Below are positions 26,446 to 35,446 of a stretch of DNA of 64,000 nt, in pieces. Source of the DNA: Pseudomaricurvus alkylphenolicus (GTDB taxonomy: Bacteria; Pseudomonadota; Gammaproteobacteria; Pseudomonadales; Cellvibrionaceae). A program made the translations under genes and the position numbers. The stretch lies in contig NZ_JAAQPI010000013.1 in NCBI RefSeq assembly GCF_011683955.1, positions 1 through 64,000 on the forward strand. Direction: 5' to 3'. A model generated the notes under the pieces. The model was not told where the DNA came from. It made no database searches and saw nothing but the letters and a program-made list of their open reading frames with translations. Every line of letters begins with the position of its first letter. Positions within the stretch are counted from its first letter, which is position 1.

Positions 26446-27035
26446 GAGCTTTGTCCCTTGCCGCCCATTAACGCCCGAAGCTTATGCGCAAAGTCCGAAT
26501 CAGCAGCGCCATGGTCAGACTCAATCACCGGTTCAGGAAAGACATGTAACGTATTGATAGAGGTCGCCGTTACACCCACCAGCAATTGCTGGCCAGCCAC
26601 ATCAATCAGCGCCACTCGCTCACGTGTTCCCATCGGCATGGTCGCCAGAACCTTCATATGCTGACTGCCCACCAGGGCTCCTCCACCCACTCGACGCATT
26701 AACCAGCCGACGGCAAACACCAAGCCAATCACCACCATCAATGCCAGAAAAACCTGAGTCAGGTAGGCGCCACTGTCGGGTAATGCGGTCTGAGATTGAC
26801 GGGTTGCAGGGATTTTGAAGGAAGGACCGGTGGGCCCGCCGGTTTGACTAGAGGGAGCGGTCTCAAGACCAGGTTTCTCACGTGCTGGAGCGGCTAACTG
26901 TGCATCTTGCGGTGGATGTTCTTCCTGGCTAGCGGCCGTATCCAGATTCCCGCTAATGGAGTTCTGAGCAAACGCCACCCCGCAAACCATCCAAAACAGT
27001 ATGACCACAAACGAGCGTCGTACATTCAATGGCAA
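26442..27035 (-). CDS. fliO: FliO, export-gate assembly factor
   Basis: 197 residues. N-terminal signal-like segment ([15 protein letters not shown]), a Pro/Ala/Gln-rich periplasmic stretch, one transmembrane helix at about 88-108 ([21 protein letters not shown]) and a C-terminal cytoplasmic domain typical of FliO ([29 protein letters not shown]). FliO helps assemble FliP. The start is a TTG at 27035, directly after the fliN stop with no gap; there is no in-frame ATG near, and the site is uncertain. Overlaps fliP by 4 bp. Confidence 0.92.
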   Translation of the reverse strand: MPLNVRRSFVVILFWMVCGVAFAQNSISGNLDTAASQEEHPPQDAQLAAPAREKPGLETAPSSQTGGPTGPSFKIPATRQSQTALPDSGAYLTQVFLALMVVIGLVFAVGWLMRRVGGGALVGSQHMKVLATMPMGTRERVALIDVAGQQLLVGVTATSINTLHVFPEPVIESDHGAADSDFAHKLRALMGGKGQSS

Positions 27036-27473
27036 TCACCGCAACCGCTTGATACGTTCAGCCGGACTGATCACATCCGTCATCCGAATACCAAATTTTT
27101 CATTCACCACCACCACTTCTCCGTGGGCAATCAAGGTGCCATTGACCAACACGTCCAGAGGCTCACCCGCCAGTCGGTCCAGCTCAATAACCGAGCCCTG
27201 ATTGAGTTGTAGCAGATTGCGGATGGTGATAGAAGTGGAGCCAACTTCCATTGAAATGGTCACTGGAATATCCAGGATCACGTCAAGATCAGGGTTATCC
27301 GCTCCACCTCCAATACCTTCGTCCTCAAACTCATTCAAAGCAACAGGTGTGGCCTCCGCTTCCGCCTCGGCCTGTTCGGCAGCCTCAGCTTCGGCCATCG
27401 CCGCAGCCCACTCGTCCGCCATGGCGTCCTGATTGACATCACCACCTTCGTCCAACAGATCGTCATCACTCAT
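27036..27473 (-). CDS. fliN: FliN, flagellar motor switch C-ring protein
   Basis: 145 residues. An acidic Ala/Glu-rich N-terminus (about 1-60) precedes the SpoA domain: DIPVTISMEVGSTSITIRNLLQLNQGSVIEL and PLDVLVNGTLIAHGEVVVVNEKFGIRMTDV. FliN forms the base of the C ring and binds FliH for export-substrate delivery. The start ATG at 27473 overlaps the fliM stop by 4 bp. Confidence 0.96.
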   Translation of the reverse strand: MSDDDLLDEGGDVNQDAMADEWAAAMAEAEAAEQAEAEAEATPVALNEFEDEGIGGGADNPDLDVILDIPVTISMEVGSTSITIRNLLQLNQGSVIELDRLAGEPLDVLVNGTLIAHGEVVVVNEKFGIRMTDVISPAERIKRLR

Positions 27474-28489
27474 TTTTTGCTTTCCTCAATTACCGGTGTT
27501 TCGGCCAGGGTTGTGCTGTTTTGCAACGCTGTTCGATCAATGATTTCGTTGACTTTCAGCGCCAGATTGCCGTTGGACTGTCCCAGCGAAATCCTGAACA
27601 TTGGAACACGGTTGGCCGTGACTACCTGAAGCTCGGGCAGCTCAATAGGCACAACATCTCCTGCTTTAAGATCGACAATGTCCCTCAAAGTAATCTCTCT
27701 GCGGGCGACTTCGCACTCTAATTCCACCTTCGCTTCCATGACGTCGTTTCGCAGCGCGTGTACCCAGCGGTCATCCCGCTCATCGGTATCGGTTTGCAAA
27801 CCGGCGTCCAACATCTCGCGAATGGGTTCAATCATCGAATAGGGAATGGTGATATGGAGATCACCGCCACCGCCATCGAGTTCGACGTGGAAAGTACTCA
27901 CCACCACGACTTCGCTGGGACTGACGATGTTGGCCATTGACGGGTTAACTTCTGAATTAATGAACTCGAATTCAATGGGCATCACGGCTTTCCAGGCTTC
28001 TGTCAGATCCACAAACGCCTGTTCGAGTACCATTTGCACCACCCGCAGTTCGGTGGGTGTGAATTCACGACCCTCGATTTTGGCGTGACGCCCATCGCCG
28101 CCAAAAAAGTTGTCCACCAGTTTGAACACCAGCTTGGCGTCCAGGATGATTAAGGCGGTTCCACGAAGCGGGCGGAATTTGACCATATTCAGGCTGGTAG
28201 GTACGTACAGCGTGTGTACATACTCCCCAAACTTCTGAATCTGCACCCCGCCCAGAGAAACGTCGGCCGAGCGTCTCAGCAAATTGAACATACTTATGCG
28301 GGTGTACCGGGCGAAACGTTCGTTGATCATCTCCAGCGTGGGCATTCGCCCGCGCACGATACGATCCTGGCTGGTCAGGTCATATGCTTTGACCGCACCC
28401 GGCTCTTCGCTACTCTCCGTATCGACATCGCCGTCGTCGACACCGTGTAAGAGCGCATCAATTTCGTCTTGTGAAAGTAGATCCTGCAC
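27470..28489 (-). CDS. fliM: FliM, flagellar motor switch protein and CheY-P target
   Basis: 339 residues. The N-terminal peptide LLSQDEIDALLHGV is the CheY-P binding motif; the middle domain contains GGVQIQKFGEYVHTLYVPTSLN and KFRPLRGTALIILDAKLVF, and the C-terminal SpoA domain pairs with FliN. It starts with GTG at 28489; no in-frame ATG is nearby. It follows fliL by 66 bp and overlaps fliN by 4 bp. Confidence 0.96.
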   Translation of the reverse strand: MQDLLSQDEIDALLHGVDDGDVDTESSEEPGAVKAYDLTSQDRIVRGRMPTLEMINERFARYTRISMFNLLRRSADVSLGGVQIQKFGEYVHTLYVPTSLNMVKFRPLRGTALIILDAKLVFKLVDNFFGGDGRHAKIEGREFTPTELRVVQMVLEQAFVDLTEAWKAVMPIEFEFINSEVNPSMANIVSPSEVVVVSTFHVELDGGGGDLHITIPYSMIEPIREMLDAGLQTDTDERDDRWVHALRNDVMEAKVELECEVARREITLRDIVDLKAGDVVPIELPELQVVTANRVPMFRISLGQSNGNLALKVNEIIDRTALQNSTTLAETPVIEESKK

Positions 28490-28555
28490 GGTTACCGCCC
28501 GATTGTCTCAACCACTGGTTTCTGCATCACAGATAGTCTCTGCATCAGAAAGCAG

Positions 28556-29071
28556 TTATTGCATCACAAAATTGGTAAACAAAACCTGCTCAACACCAGG
28601 TTTGCCAATTTCCTGTTCCAGCATACGCTGAACTTCTTCCAGTGCCATCTGACGAAGCAACTCTTTGCCTTCGTCCGTTTGCAGCTCGCCATAGTCCTGC
28701 CCGCTGAACAGCATTAACAGACCATGCTGCAGCATTGTGCCATGCTCCTCGATAGCCGCTACCACATCCTCTTCCCGCACCATCAGACTCACCTCCGCCT
28801 GCAGGAAGCGTTGCCGGCCGCGAGCACTGAAATTGACGATGATTGTAGGCTTCAGTGGATAGTATATCGCTGGTTTTTTAACCTCTTCTACCGGCGCATC
28901 CGGCTCCGCCTCAGCGGTGGCCGCTGGTTCATCGCCTCCCACAAATTTTAACGCCAACAGGGTTCCTCCCACTGACAAGCCGATCAGTACCAGACCGATG
29001 ACTATCATCATTATCAGCTTTTTCTTGCCGCCGCCCGAATTCCCCGTTTGTTCGTTAGCGTCTTCTGCCAT
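28556..29071 (-). CDS. fliL: FliL, stator-associated basal-body protein
   Basis: About 171 residues from the ATG at 29071 (MAEDANEQTGN); the frame continues 23 codons upstream, but homologues start here. Short cytoplasmic N-terminus, one transmembrane helix (LIMMIVIGLVLIGLSVGGTLLAL, about 18-40) and a periplasmic FliL domain (IYYPLKPTIIVNFSARGRQRFLQAEVSLM). FliL surrounds the stator and supports torque under load. A sigma-54 promoter lies 38 bp upstream of the start, making fliL the head of the fliLMNOPQR-flhB unit. Confidence 0.94.
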   Translation of the reverse strand: MAEDANEQTGNSGGGKKKLIMMIVIGLVLIGLSVGGTLLALKFVGGDEPAATAEAEPDAPVEEVKKPAIYYPLKPTIIVNFSARGRQRFLQAEVSLMVREEDVVAAIEEHGTMLQHGLLMLFSGQDYGELQTDEGKELLRQMALEEVQRMLEQEIGKPGVEQVLFTNFVMQ

Positions 29072-29108
29072 GTCAAAAACCTGTCGCCCCCTGTAAAGTT
29101 GATTTGCC

Positions 29109-29124
29109 AGCAAGACCCATGCCA
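29109..29124 (-). promoter_or_regulatory. Sigma-54 promoter for fliL-fliM-fliN-fliO-fliP-fliQ-fliR-flhB
   Basis: Minus strand TGGCATGGGTCTTGCT, a near-perfect match to TGGCACG-N4-TTGC(A/T) with GG-N10-GC spacing, 38 bp before the fliL start codon. Confidence 0.82.
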
Positions 29125-29242
29125 TTGATAAATAAGGCATTCATGGCCTGGCTCGATACTCATTCAGGGAGTGTACAGAATTTTTTGCGCAAAAGTGGCA
29201 GAGATTGGGAAAAGGCGTTCGCGATAGATGTGGGTCTGAACG

Positions 29243-29273
29243 CTGGCGCCTCGCTCAGACAGTCAGGCGCCAG
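29243..29273. terminator. Strong stem-loop after fliK, possible terminator
   Basis: Perfect 9-bp stem CTGGCGCCT / AGGCGCCAG with a 13-base loop, about 25 bp downstream of the fliK stop (29298). No T-run follows on the minus strand, so it may stabilise the 3' end or act with Rho instead of being a classical terminator. Confidence 0.5.
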
Positions 29274-29297
29274 TATGATGAAGGAGAAGCGATGAGA

Positions 29298-31592
29298 TTA
29301 GACAAAGTGATCCACCAATCCCTGGGATAATCGTACGTGAGTAGTCACCGGCTCCAGCTCGTCATCCTCCGCCCCCTGGGAATGGCCTCCCCCTTCTCCG
29401 GAGGATTGACGCTCCTGAAACCCCTGATCAGAAATGTCCACATCCACCAAATCCAGTCCTTCAGCATCAAACATCTCCCTCAGGCGGAATGCGGTTTGAT
29501 CCAGGGCTTCCCGAACTACCGAATGCTGGCTGACAAAACTGACGCTGGCCTGCTCCTGATTCAGGGTAACCCGGACTTGTAACTGGCCCAATTCCGGCGG
29601 GTCCAGTTGAATTTCCGCAGCGCTGATACGCTGACTGGCCATCACCGCCACCCGTTCCGCAATTGCGGTCTGCCACTGGGGTTGGCCCACCCCTTTTGCC
29701 TGTGGAGGCAGTTGAAATACCGCCGCGCCGTTTTGGACACTGGCCGGTGCGGCCTGTTGTCTGGCCGCGGCATTCAAGACTGCCGCCAAACTGGTGCTGC
29801 TCTGACTGGAGGCATTGGCCGTATTGGCATCAATGCCCGCTGCCGCCGTGGCAGCTGTCGCCTCTGACCTGATGCTCGGACCTTGAGTCTGACGGTTCAA
29901 CCATTGCACGGTAGAGGCCGTCATCGCGTCGGGGGCAGCTTGACGGCGAGAATTGGCAAGGTGGGTATCGACTTCAAGGTCGACGGCTGAGTCCGACTGT
30001 TGAGGCGATTCCGCCACAGCTTCCATCACCGCACGATTCAACTGACCGTCGGTCGACAGGCGTGAACTGCCTGCAGGAATCACCTTGGCCCGGGGCGCGG
30101 CGAGAAGCTCGTCACTGGTCTCAGCTTCACCGTCCGCAGCCAGGTCTGTCAGATTAATCGTTGACTCTTCAGTGCTGATTCCGCTGCCTTGGCTACTACC
30201 CGCCCCAAGTGCAGAAGGCGATCTTTGGTTCCCCATCGCAGACGAGGAAGCGTTCACTGTCTCAGACACCCCTGGAGAGCCAGTGACAGCACCCGGGTTT
30301 GCAGTGGTCGATAAGGTAGGCACAGGGTCCCCAGGGTAACCTTCAGCCCCGGAATGCCTGATCTGAGCTACGTTTACTCCGTGGGCAGCCAACAAAGACT
30401 CAGGACGACGTTCCCAGGTGGTGTCGCCAGCGACATTCTGGTCAGGCAAGGCGCCTTCGGCAGTATCTGGAATATCCTCAAGCCAACTCTCATCGGCGTA
30501 GGGCTGTGCCAGCGGGCGGCTATTTTCACGGGTTTGGTCCGCTGCTGCAGGGCCACCAGAGTAAAATGTATCGGGATCCAAGACCGGTGACCCGGGAGCC
30601 GCTTCTGTTGCGCCATTGTCTCCCACCGAGATCACCGACGCGTCATCTGCAACTTGTTCCCTAGGAGCGCTACCGCCCAGGACTGACGCTTCGAGTGCAA
30701 CTTGCTGGCTGGAAAGGTAGGCTGGAGAGTCAACATCAACTTCCGAAAGCGCTTCTTCGCCCTGATTTCGTTGCTGCTGGTTGTTGTCTCCAGACTCAGC
30801 TGTGCCGGAGCTCACCAAGGATTCTCCGTCCTGAAGCCGGCCCTCGGCCAGATCCTCGGGGCCGGATGTGGCGCGGGCTGGCGATGGGTCAGCTCTTAGG
30901 GATGCGGATGGGTGGTCTGCAGAAGTGGTTTCGCCTGCCGTGGGATCATCTGCACTGGACAACTGTTCTCCAGCCACTGATTCTGAGAGCAGCTCTAAAG
31001 GAGCTGACGCTTCTTCAGCCAATGACTCTTCATCGCCTGAGAGATCATCATTGGCCAAAGCTTCATCCGAAGGTGCCTGCTCCTCGACGGAAGTCTCTAC
31101 ATCTGAAGCTGAGGATTCTTCACCGGATGCAGACTCAGTTCCGGTTGAATGCGCTTTTTCAGCTGAAGAATTTTCATCGGCGGAAGCCTCTGCTTCCGGT
31201 GCTGGCTCTTGTTCCGCTGAAGGCTCCTGTTCCGCTGAAGGCTCCTGCTCCGCTGAAGGCTGCTGCTCCGCTGAAGACTCGCCACCCGCGCTACCATTGT
31301 TGCGGGCCGAACGCTCCTGGTCGCCTGCCGAATCGGCAGTGTCCGACGACTTCTGTTCCGCTGAAGAACGCGGATCGTTCTGTGCGTCCTTCCGCTCATT
31401 AGACGGTTCGTTACGAGTCTGCTCAGAATCTGATTTTTCAGAATGGTTTGCTGGTGATACCCGGCGTTCGTCCATAGCAGAACGAAAGCTGTCTTCAAAA
31501 GCGGCATCACCGGTTTGGCTTGCTCGGTTGTTCGCACCTGCACCGACATCCAGATTGAGCAGGTTAGAAATGGGCAGCTGGTAGGCGTTCAT
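29298..31592 (-). CDS. fliK: FliK, flagellar hook-length control protein (long, low-complexity form)
   Basis: About 764 residues from the ATG at 31592 (MNAYQLPISNLLNL), chosen because GAGG stands upstream. The C-terminal domain is clearly FliK: QWQTAIAERVAVMASQRISAAEIQLDPPELGQLQVRV, then QASVSFVSQHSVVREALDQT and LREMFDAEGLDLVDVDISDQGF. The first roughly 550 residues are Ser/Ala/Glu/Gln-rich and disordered, including three or more direct repeats of SAEQEP near residue 120. FliK acts as a secreted ruler that triggers the FlhB switch; a long disordered ruler is family-typical, but this one is nearly twice the enteric length. A sigma-54 promoter lies upstream. Confidence 0.9.
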   Translation of the reverse strand: MNAYQLPISNLLNLDVGAGANNRASQTGDAAFEDSFRSAMDERRVSPANHSEKSDSEQTRNEPSNERKDAQNDPRSSAEQKSSDTADSAGDQERSARNNGSAGGESSAEQQPSAEQEPSAEQEPSAEQEPAPEAEASADENSSAEKAHSTGTESASGEESSASDVETSVEEQAPSDEALANDDLSGDEESLAEEASAPLELLSESVAGEQLSSADDPTAGETTSADHPSASLRADPSPARATSGPEDLAEGRLQDGESLVSSGTAESGDNNQQQRNQGEEALSEVDVDSPAYLSSQQVALEASVLGGSAPREQVADDASVISVGDNGATEAAPGSPVLDPDTFYSGGPAAADQTRENSRPLAQPYADESWLEDIPDTAEGALPDQNVAGDTTWERRPESLLAAHGVNVAQIRHSGAEGYPGDPVPTLSTTANPGAVTGSPGVSETVNASSSAMGNQRSPSALGAGSSQGSGISTEESTINLTDLAADGEAETSDELLAAPRAKVIPAGSSRLSTDGQLNRAVMEAVAESPQQSDSAVDLEVDTHLANSRRQAAPDAMTASTVQWLNRQTQGPSIRSEATAATAAAGIDANTANASSQSSTSLAAVLNAAARQQAAPASVQNGAAVFQLPPQAKGVGQPQWQTAIAERVAVMASQRISAAEIQLDPPELGQLQVRVTLNQEQASVSFVSQHSVVREALDQTAFRLREMFDAEGLDLVDVDISDQGFQERQSSGEGGGHSQGAEDDELEPVTTHVRLSQGLVDHFV

Positions 31593-31672
31593 ATCGATCC
31601 TCTGGGCACAACACCCGCATAGCGGCAATGTTTATCCGCTTTTGAGTGTAATCCTGCGTTTGGGATCAATAC

Positions 31673-31688
31673 TGCAAAGTCAATGCCA
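31673..31688 (-). promoter_or_regulatory. Sigma-54 promoter for fliK
   Basis: Minus strand TGGCATTGACTTTGCA, matching the consensus at nearly all positions with GG-N10-GC spacing, 81 bp before the fliK start. It sits between hptB (stop 31714) and fliK, so fliK can be transcribed separately from the hsbA-hsbR-hptB group. Confidence 0.8.
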
Positions 31689-31713
31689 GAACCCAGGGTT
31701 CTGAAAAGGACGG

Positions 31714-32046
31714 TTAGAACTGAGACAAAATATCGCTGACTTGCTGAAATTCAGCGTCAATTTCCTGCAAAATACCTTCAACACCTGATAACTGGTGCTC
31801 ATTGGCACGATGTTCGACCTGGAAACACAGTTCGGACAACGGCATGGCCCCCAGATTGCTGCTGCTGCCCTTCAGGCTATGAGCAGTGCGTCTCAGGGCC
31901 TCATAATCACTAGCGGCCAACTGTTCCCGCAACAGCGGCAACCTCTGTCGGGCGTCGTCCAGAAAAGTGTTGATCAAGTTATTGAAGTCATCTTCCATAA
32001 CCTCTTTCAACATTGCCAGGGTTTCTGTATCAACCGACTGAGTCAT
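31714..32046 (-). CDS. hptB: HptB-type histidine phosphotransfer protein
   Basis: 110 residues from the ATG at 32046 (MTQSVDTETL), chosen because AGGAAAG lies upstream. A single Hpt four-helix domain with the phospho-His in RRTAHSLKGSSSNLGAMPLS. In Pseudomonas HptB passes phosphate from several hybrid sensor kinases to the receiver of HsbR. It is the last gene of the hsbA-hsbR-hptB group, 48 bp after hsbR. The symbol rests on this conserved neighbourhood next to fliK. Confidence 0.85.
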   Translation of the reverse strand: MTQSVDTETLAMLKEVMEDDFNNLINTFLDDARQRLPLLREQLAASDYEALRRTAHSLKGSSSNLGAMPLSELCFQVEHRANEHQLSGVEGILQEIDAEFQQVSDILSQF

Positions 32047-32094
32047 ACTGCGACTTTCCTCGTTGCTTGCCAAATAGTTTGCCTGATTCCCATA

Positions 32095-33816
32095 CTAATC
32101 GTCGCCATCCCAACGAAATACGACTTCTACCTGATTGCCAGTTCCAATATAGCGCAAGGAGTGACACAGCGTGCGAATCAGCGGTATTCCCCGACCGCTG
32201 TAGCCTACCCGCTTGTGGGGGTTGTCGATATTGTTCTGATGATCGAAGCCAGTACCGGAATCGGTGACTTTCAATATGAGTTCTCCGCCATCCCCCAGAA
32301 CCCGGTGATCCATCGAAAAAGCGACGGTTCCCTCCTCCAGGGTGTCCAGCCGCTGTTGACGCTGCTGATAGTATTCCGCAAACCCTTCCGGCGTGTGCTT
32401 GAGTTCGGAGGACAAACCCAGCACCCCGTGTTCCAGGGCATTGGAATAGAGCTCTGCCAGGATGGTGTAGAGGCTGCCGCTGTGAGTTCTCAGCCCCGGT
32501 ACTTCGACCAGTATGTTGAGTAACAGCGGCAAGGGATCAAACAGCCGGAAGGTAGAGGGCTGCAATTCCAGATCCATTGACCATTCCATCATTCCGCTAT
32601 GGCGTTGTGGCGAGTAATCTCGCGGTCCACCATCGATTTGCCCGGGTTCTGCCATGGTCAGCTCTATCAGAGACAAATCGTCATCCCGCTCCCCACCCGC
32701 AAATTCATGCACACTGTTCACAATGTCGTCAAAGACCTGGCCGGGCACCTTATTGCCGGCGAAGACTTGCTGAAGACGTTCTTCGCCGTACATCTCACCT
32801 TTCGGGTTGCGGGTTTCGATGATTCCGTCAGACCACATATATAGGCGGTCTCCCACCTCCATCTCAAAATGCAGACAGTCGTCTTTGAAACTGCTGTCGT
32901 CAAGCACACCCAGCGGCAGATGGGTTGAGCGAATGGGTTCTACCTCGCCTGTACCGGACCGGTGCAGGTAACAGTCGGGCAAGCCACCATTCCAGATGCG
33001 AATCTTGCCTTTGGAGAAATTCATATCGACGATGGAGGCACAGCAGAATACGCCGATCGGCAGGATCTGTTTAAGCTTCTGGTTGACTTCCCGCAGGATA
33101 TCCACCATTGAGAATCCTTTCTGCACCATCCCGTAAAACGACGATGCCAGAGGCATGGCGCCAATCGCGGCCGGCAGCCCGTGGCCGGTAAAGTCCCCCA
33201 ACAACACCATCATACTGCCCGAAGGCCGAATGGCCGCCACAATCACGTCGCCGTTAAAAACGGCAAGCGGTGACAGCAGGTATTTAACGTTACTGGCATC
33301 CAGACAACCAGTATGGGCTATGTTGTCAAACACCTGTTTGGCAACCGTTTGCTCTTGCATTAAATGATCGTTATGCGAGGCAATTTGATCGCGCTGAATC
33401 TGCACCTCCTGATGCATCTCACGCATGCGATTAAAGGCTTTGATTTTGGCTTGGAGGATAACCCGGTTGTAGGGTTTGGAAAGGAAGTCATCCCCACCTG
33501 CCTCCAGGCAGCGCACCAGAGACTCGGTATCGCTCAGGGAAGTGAGAAATATGATCGGCACGAGCTCTTCGCCAGCCAGTTCCTTGATCTGCCTCGCGGC
33601 GCCGAAGCCGTCCAGCCTTGGCATGAGGGCATCCAGCAGGACGATATCCGGCTGTTCCCGCTCGTAGGCAGTGACCGCCTCCTGACCATCGCAGACACTG
33701 ATGACCTCATGCCCCTCCCGGCGAACAATGGCCTCCAGGATCCGGCGATCGGTCTCGGTATCGTCAGCGATCAGTATTTTCAAGGGCTTTGCCTGTTGCG
33801 ACATCTCCTGGGGCAT
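32095..33816 (-). CDS. hsbR: HsbR-type response regulator: REC, PP2C phosphatase and anti-sigma kinase domains
   Basis: About 573 residues. The receiver domain at about 15-130 has IADDTETDRR and phospho-Asp in VLLDALMPRLDG; a SpoIIE-type PP2C phosphatase domain follows at about 180-390 (VIVAAIRPSGSMMVLLGDFTGHGLPAAIGAMPL, YMWSDGIIETRN); the C-terminal HATPase (about 430-570) shows ELYSNALEHGV and VTDSGTGFDHQ. In Pseudomonas HsbR phosphorylates or dephosphorylates HsbA, which then binds the anti-sigma factor FlgM or a diguanylate cyclase. The start is unclear: ATG at 33816 with GGGA just upstream is used; an ATG at 33804 is also in frame. It follows hsbA by 18 bp. Confidence 0.87.
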   Translation of the reverse strand: MPQEMSQQAKPLKILIADDTETDRRILEAIVRREGHEVISVCDGQEAVTAYEREQPDIVLLDALMPRLDGFGAARQIKELAGEELVPIIFLTSLSDTESLVRCLEAGGDDFLSKPYNRVILQAKIKAFNRMREMHQEVQIQRDQIASHNDHLMQEQTVAKQVFDNIAHTGCLDASNVKYLLSPLAVFNGDVIVAAIRPSGSMMVLLGDFTGHGLPAAIGAMPLASSFYGMVQKGFSMVDILREVNQKLKQILPIGVFCCASIVDMNFSKGKIRIWNGGLPDCYLHRSGTGEVEPIRSTHLPLGVLDDSSFKDDCLHFEMEVGDRLYMWSDGIIETRNPKGEMYGEERLQQVFAGNKVPGQVFDDIVNSVHEFAGGERDDDLSLIELTMAEPGQIDGGPRDYSPQRHSGMMEWSMDLELQPSTFRLFDPLPLLLNILVEVPGLRTHSGSLYTILAELYSNALEHGVLGLSSELKHTPEGFAEYYQQRQQRLDTLEEGTVAFSMDHRVLGDGGELILKVTDSGTGFDHQNNIDNPHKRVGYSGRGIPLIRTLCHSLRYIGTGNQVEVVFRWDGDD

Positions 33817-33834
33817 TGTTCCCGCAGCCAACCA

Positions 33835-34140
33835 CTATTCGATGGTAAACAACTGTTCAAAGTTGGATATGGTCAAAATTTTCTTGACATCAGGACTGCA
33901 GTTCACAATTTCAATCTCTGCGGAGTTTCCTCCGGCATGATCTCTCAACAAGAGCAACATACCCAAGGCAGAGCTGTCCAGATACGTCGTTTCGTTCATA
34001 TCCACCTTGTAACGCGTAGGCTGACTGTCCAAAGTCTCGTAACTGTTCCTGAAATCCTGATGCGCACTGAAATCAAAGCGACCCTGAATCGAAATGACCA
34101 GCTCCTTGCCATCATCAGAAACGTGAGATTGAATTCCCAT
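33835..34140 (-). CDS. hsbA: HsbA-type STAS anti-anti-sigma factor
   Basis: About 101 residues from the ATG at 34140 (MGIQSHVSDDGKE), with AGAGG seven bases upstream. STAS domain with IQGRFDFSAHQDFRNSY and the phospho-Ser region TTYLDSSALGMLLLLRDH. In Pseudomonas HsbA switches partner between FlgM (freeing FliA) and HsbD, so it links the HptB pathway to swimming versus biofilm. It heads the hsbA-hsbR-hptB group. The 202-bp region upstream to cheB2 holds no promoter I would defend. Confidence 0.85.
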   Translation of the reverse strand: MGIQSHVSDDGKELVISIQGRFDFSAHQDFRNSYETLDSQPTRYKVDMNETTYLDSSALGMLLLLRDHAGGNSAEIEIVNCSPDVKKILTISNFEQLFTIE

Positions 34141-34342
34141 AACCTGCCTCTTATTCCATCTGTTATTGAGCACCAGAATTGTTATCTAATAATAGACTAA
34201 TCTATGCCTCTGACTACCCCATCCAAGGCAGGACAGCGGCATTTTTTTAAAGCTCTGCACACCTCGAGCTCAAACTGCTCAAGTTTTCACCGGCGAGATC
34301 AAAGCTTCAATACCCTGACCCGGCTTTCAAACCCCCAATTCT

Positions 34343-35371
34343 CTAACTATAGGCGGCCCTGATAATTGTGTCAGCGATTTTACCCAGTGGCAGCACTTTT
34401 TCGGCAGCGCCCAGCTGCACAGCTGCTTTCGGCATGCCCCATACCACGCTGGTTGCCTCATCCTGGGCGACGGTCATCGCCCCTTTTTGATGTAATTCCA
34501 GCATTGCCTGGGCACCATCGGCACCCATACCTGTAAGCATAACCGCCATAGCGTTGTTGCCGGCGGTTTCCGCCACTGACTGAAACAAGACTTCGACCGA
34601 AGGCCGGTGACGATTGACCTTGTCACCTTGCGTCAATTTACAGACATAGCCGTAGGAGGAGCGCTCCAATCGCAAATGTTGATCACCGGGAGCCAGGTAA
34701 GCACAGCCGGCTCGCACTGGCTGGTCATCTTTAGCCTCAAACACTTTGATCTCGCAGTTGTCATCCAGACGTTGGGCAAATGAGGTACTGAACGCAGCCG
34801 GAATATGCTGCGTAACCATGATCGGTGGCGACTCTTTCGGCAACACCCTCAGTACGTCTTTGATGGCTTCGGTGCCGCCCGTAGAGGCTCCTATCGCGCA
34901 GATGAAGTTGGCTTTCAGGCGCGTGCTGGCTGAGGGTTTGACCGGCGCTTGCTCCATCCAGTTGGAATCCCGCCCGGTAAGATTGGCACTGGCGGCTATT
35001 TTCACCTTCTCAACGATAACCCGCTGATACTGGCCCATGGCGCCTTCGTCTTGGGGCTTGGGCAGAAAATCCACCGCCCCCAGCTCCAGCGCTTCAAGCG
35101 TGGCCGGCGCACCGGCGTGGGTCAGTGTGGAAATCATCACTACGGGCATGGGACGCAACCGCATCAGATTGGACAGGAATGCAATGCCATTCATTTTCGG
35201 CATTTCAATGTCCAGCGTCAGTACGTCCGGGTTCAGACGTTTGATCATCTCCCGCGCCTCATAGGGGTCTCGCGCGGCACCAACCACCTTCAACTGCGGG
35301 TCGGAGCTGAGAATGTCTGTCAACAACCCCCTTACCAGCGCGGAATCATCGACCACCAACACTTTAATCAT
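34343..35371 (-). CDS. cheB: CheB2, receptor methylesterase of the second chemosensory operon
   Basis: 342 residues. Receiver domain VLVVDDSALVRG with phospho-Asp in LTLDIEMPKMNG, then the methylesterase domain with IGASTGG (Ser), VTQHIPAAF (His) and TGMGADG (Asp). It differs clearly in sequence from the CheB at 11569-12666. It is the last gene of the second che operon, 75 bp after cheD. It probably demethylates the soluble receptor at 37031-39376, whose C-terminal pentapeptide can tether CheB/CheR enzymes in other species. Confidence 0.93.
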   Translation of the reverse strand: MIKVLVVDDSALVRGLLTDILSSDPQLKVVGAARDPYEAREMIKRLNPDVLTLDIEMPKMNGIAFLSNLMRLRPMPVVMISTLTHAGAPATLEALELGAVDFLPKPQDEGAMGQYQRVIVEKVKIAASANLTGRDSNWMEQAPVKPSASTRLKANFICAIGASTGGTEAIKDVLRVLPKESPPIMVTQHIPAAFSTSFAQRLDDNCEIKVFEAKDDQPVRAGCAYLAPGDQHLRLERSSYGYVCKLTQGDKVNRHRPSVEVLFQSVAETAGNNAMAVMLTGMGADGAQAMLELHQKGAMTVAQDEATSVVWGMPKAAVQLGAAEKVLPLGKIADTIIRAAYS

Positions 35372-35446
35372 CTTGTCGCCCCATCACCACTTCGATGTAT
35401 TGATATTACTCATGTCTTCGTTACCTTATGACGCTCCTTGCTGCAC

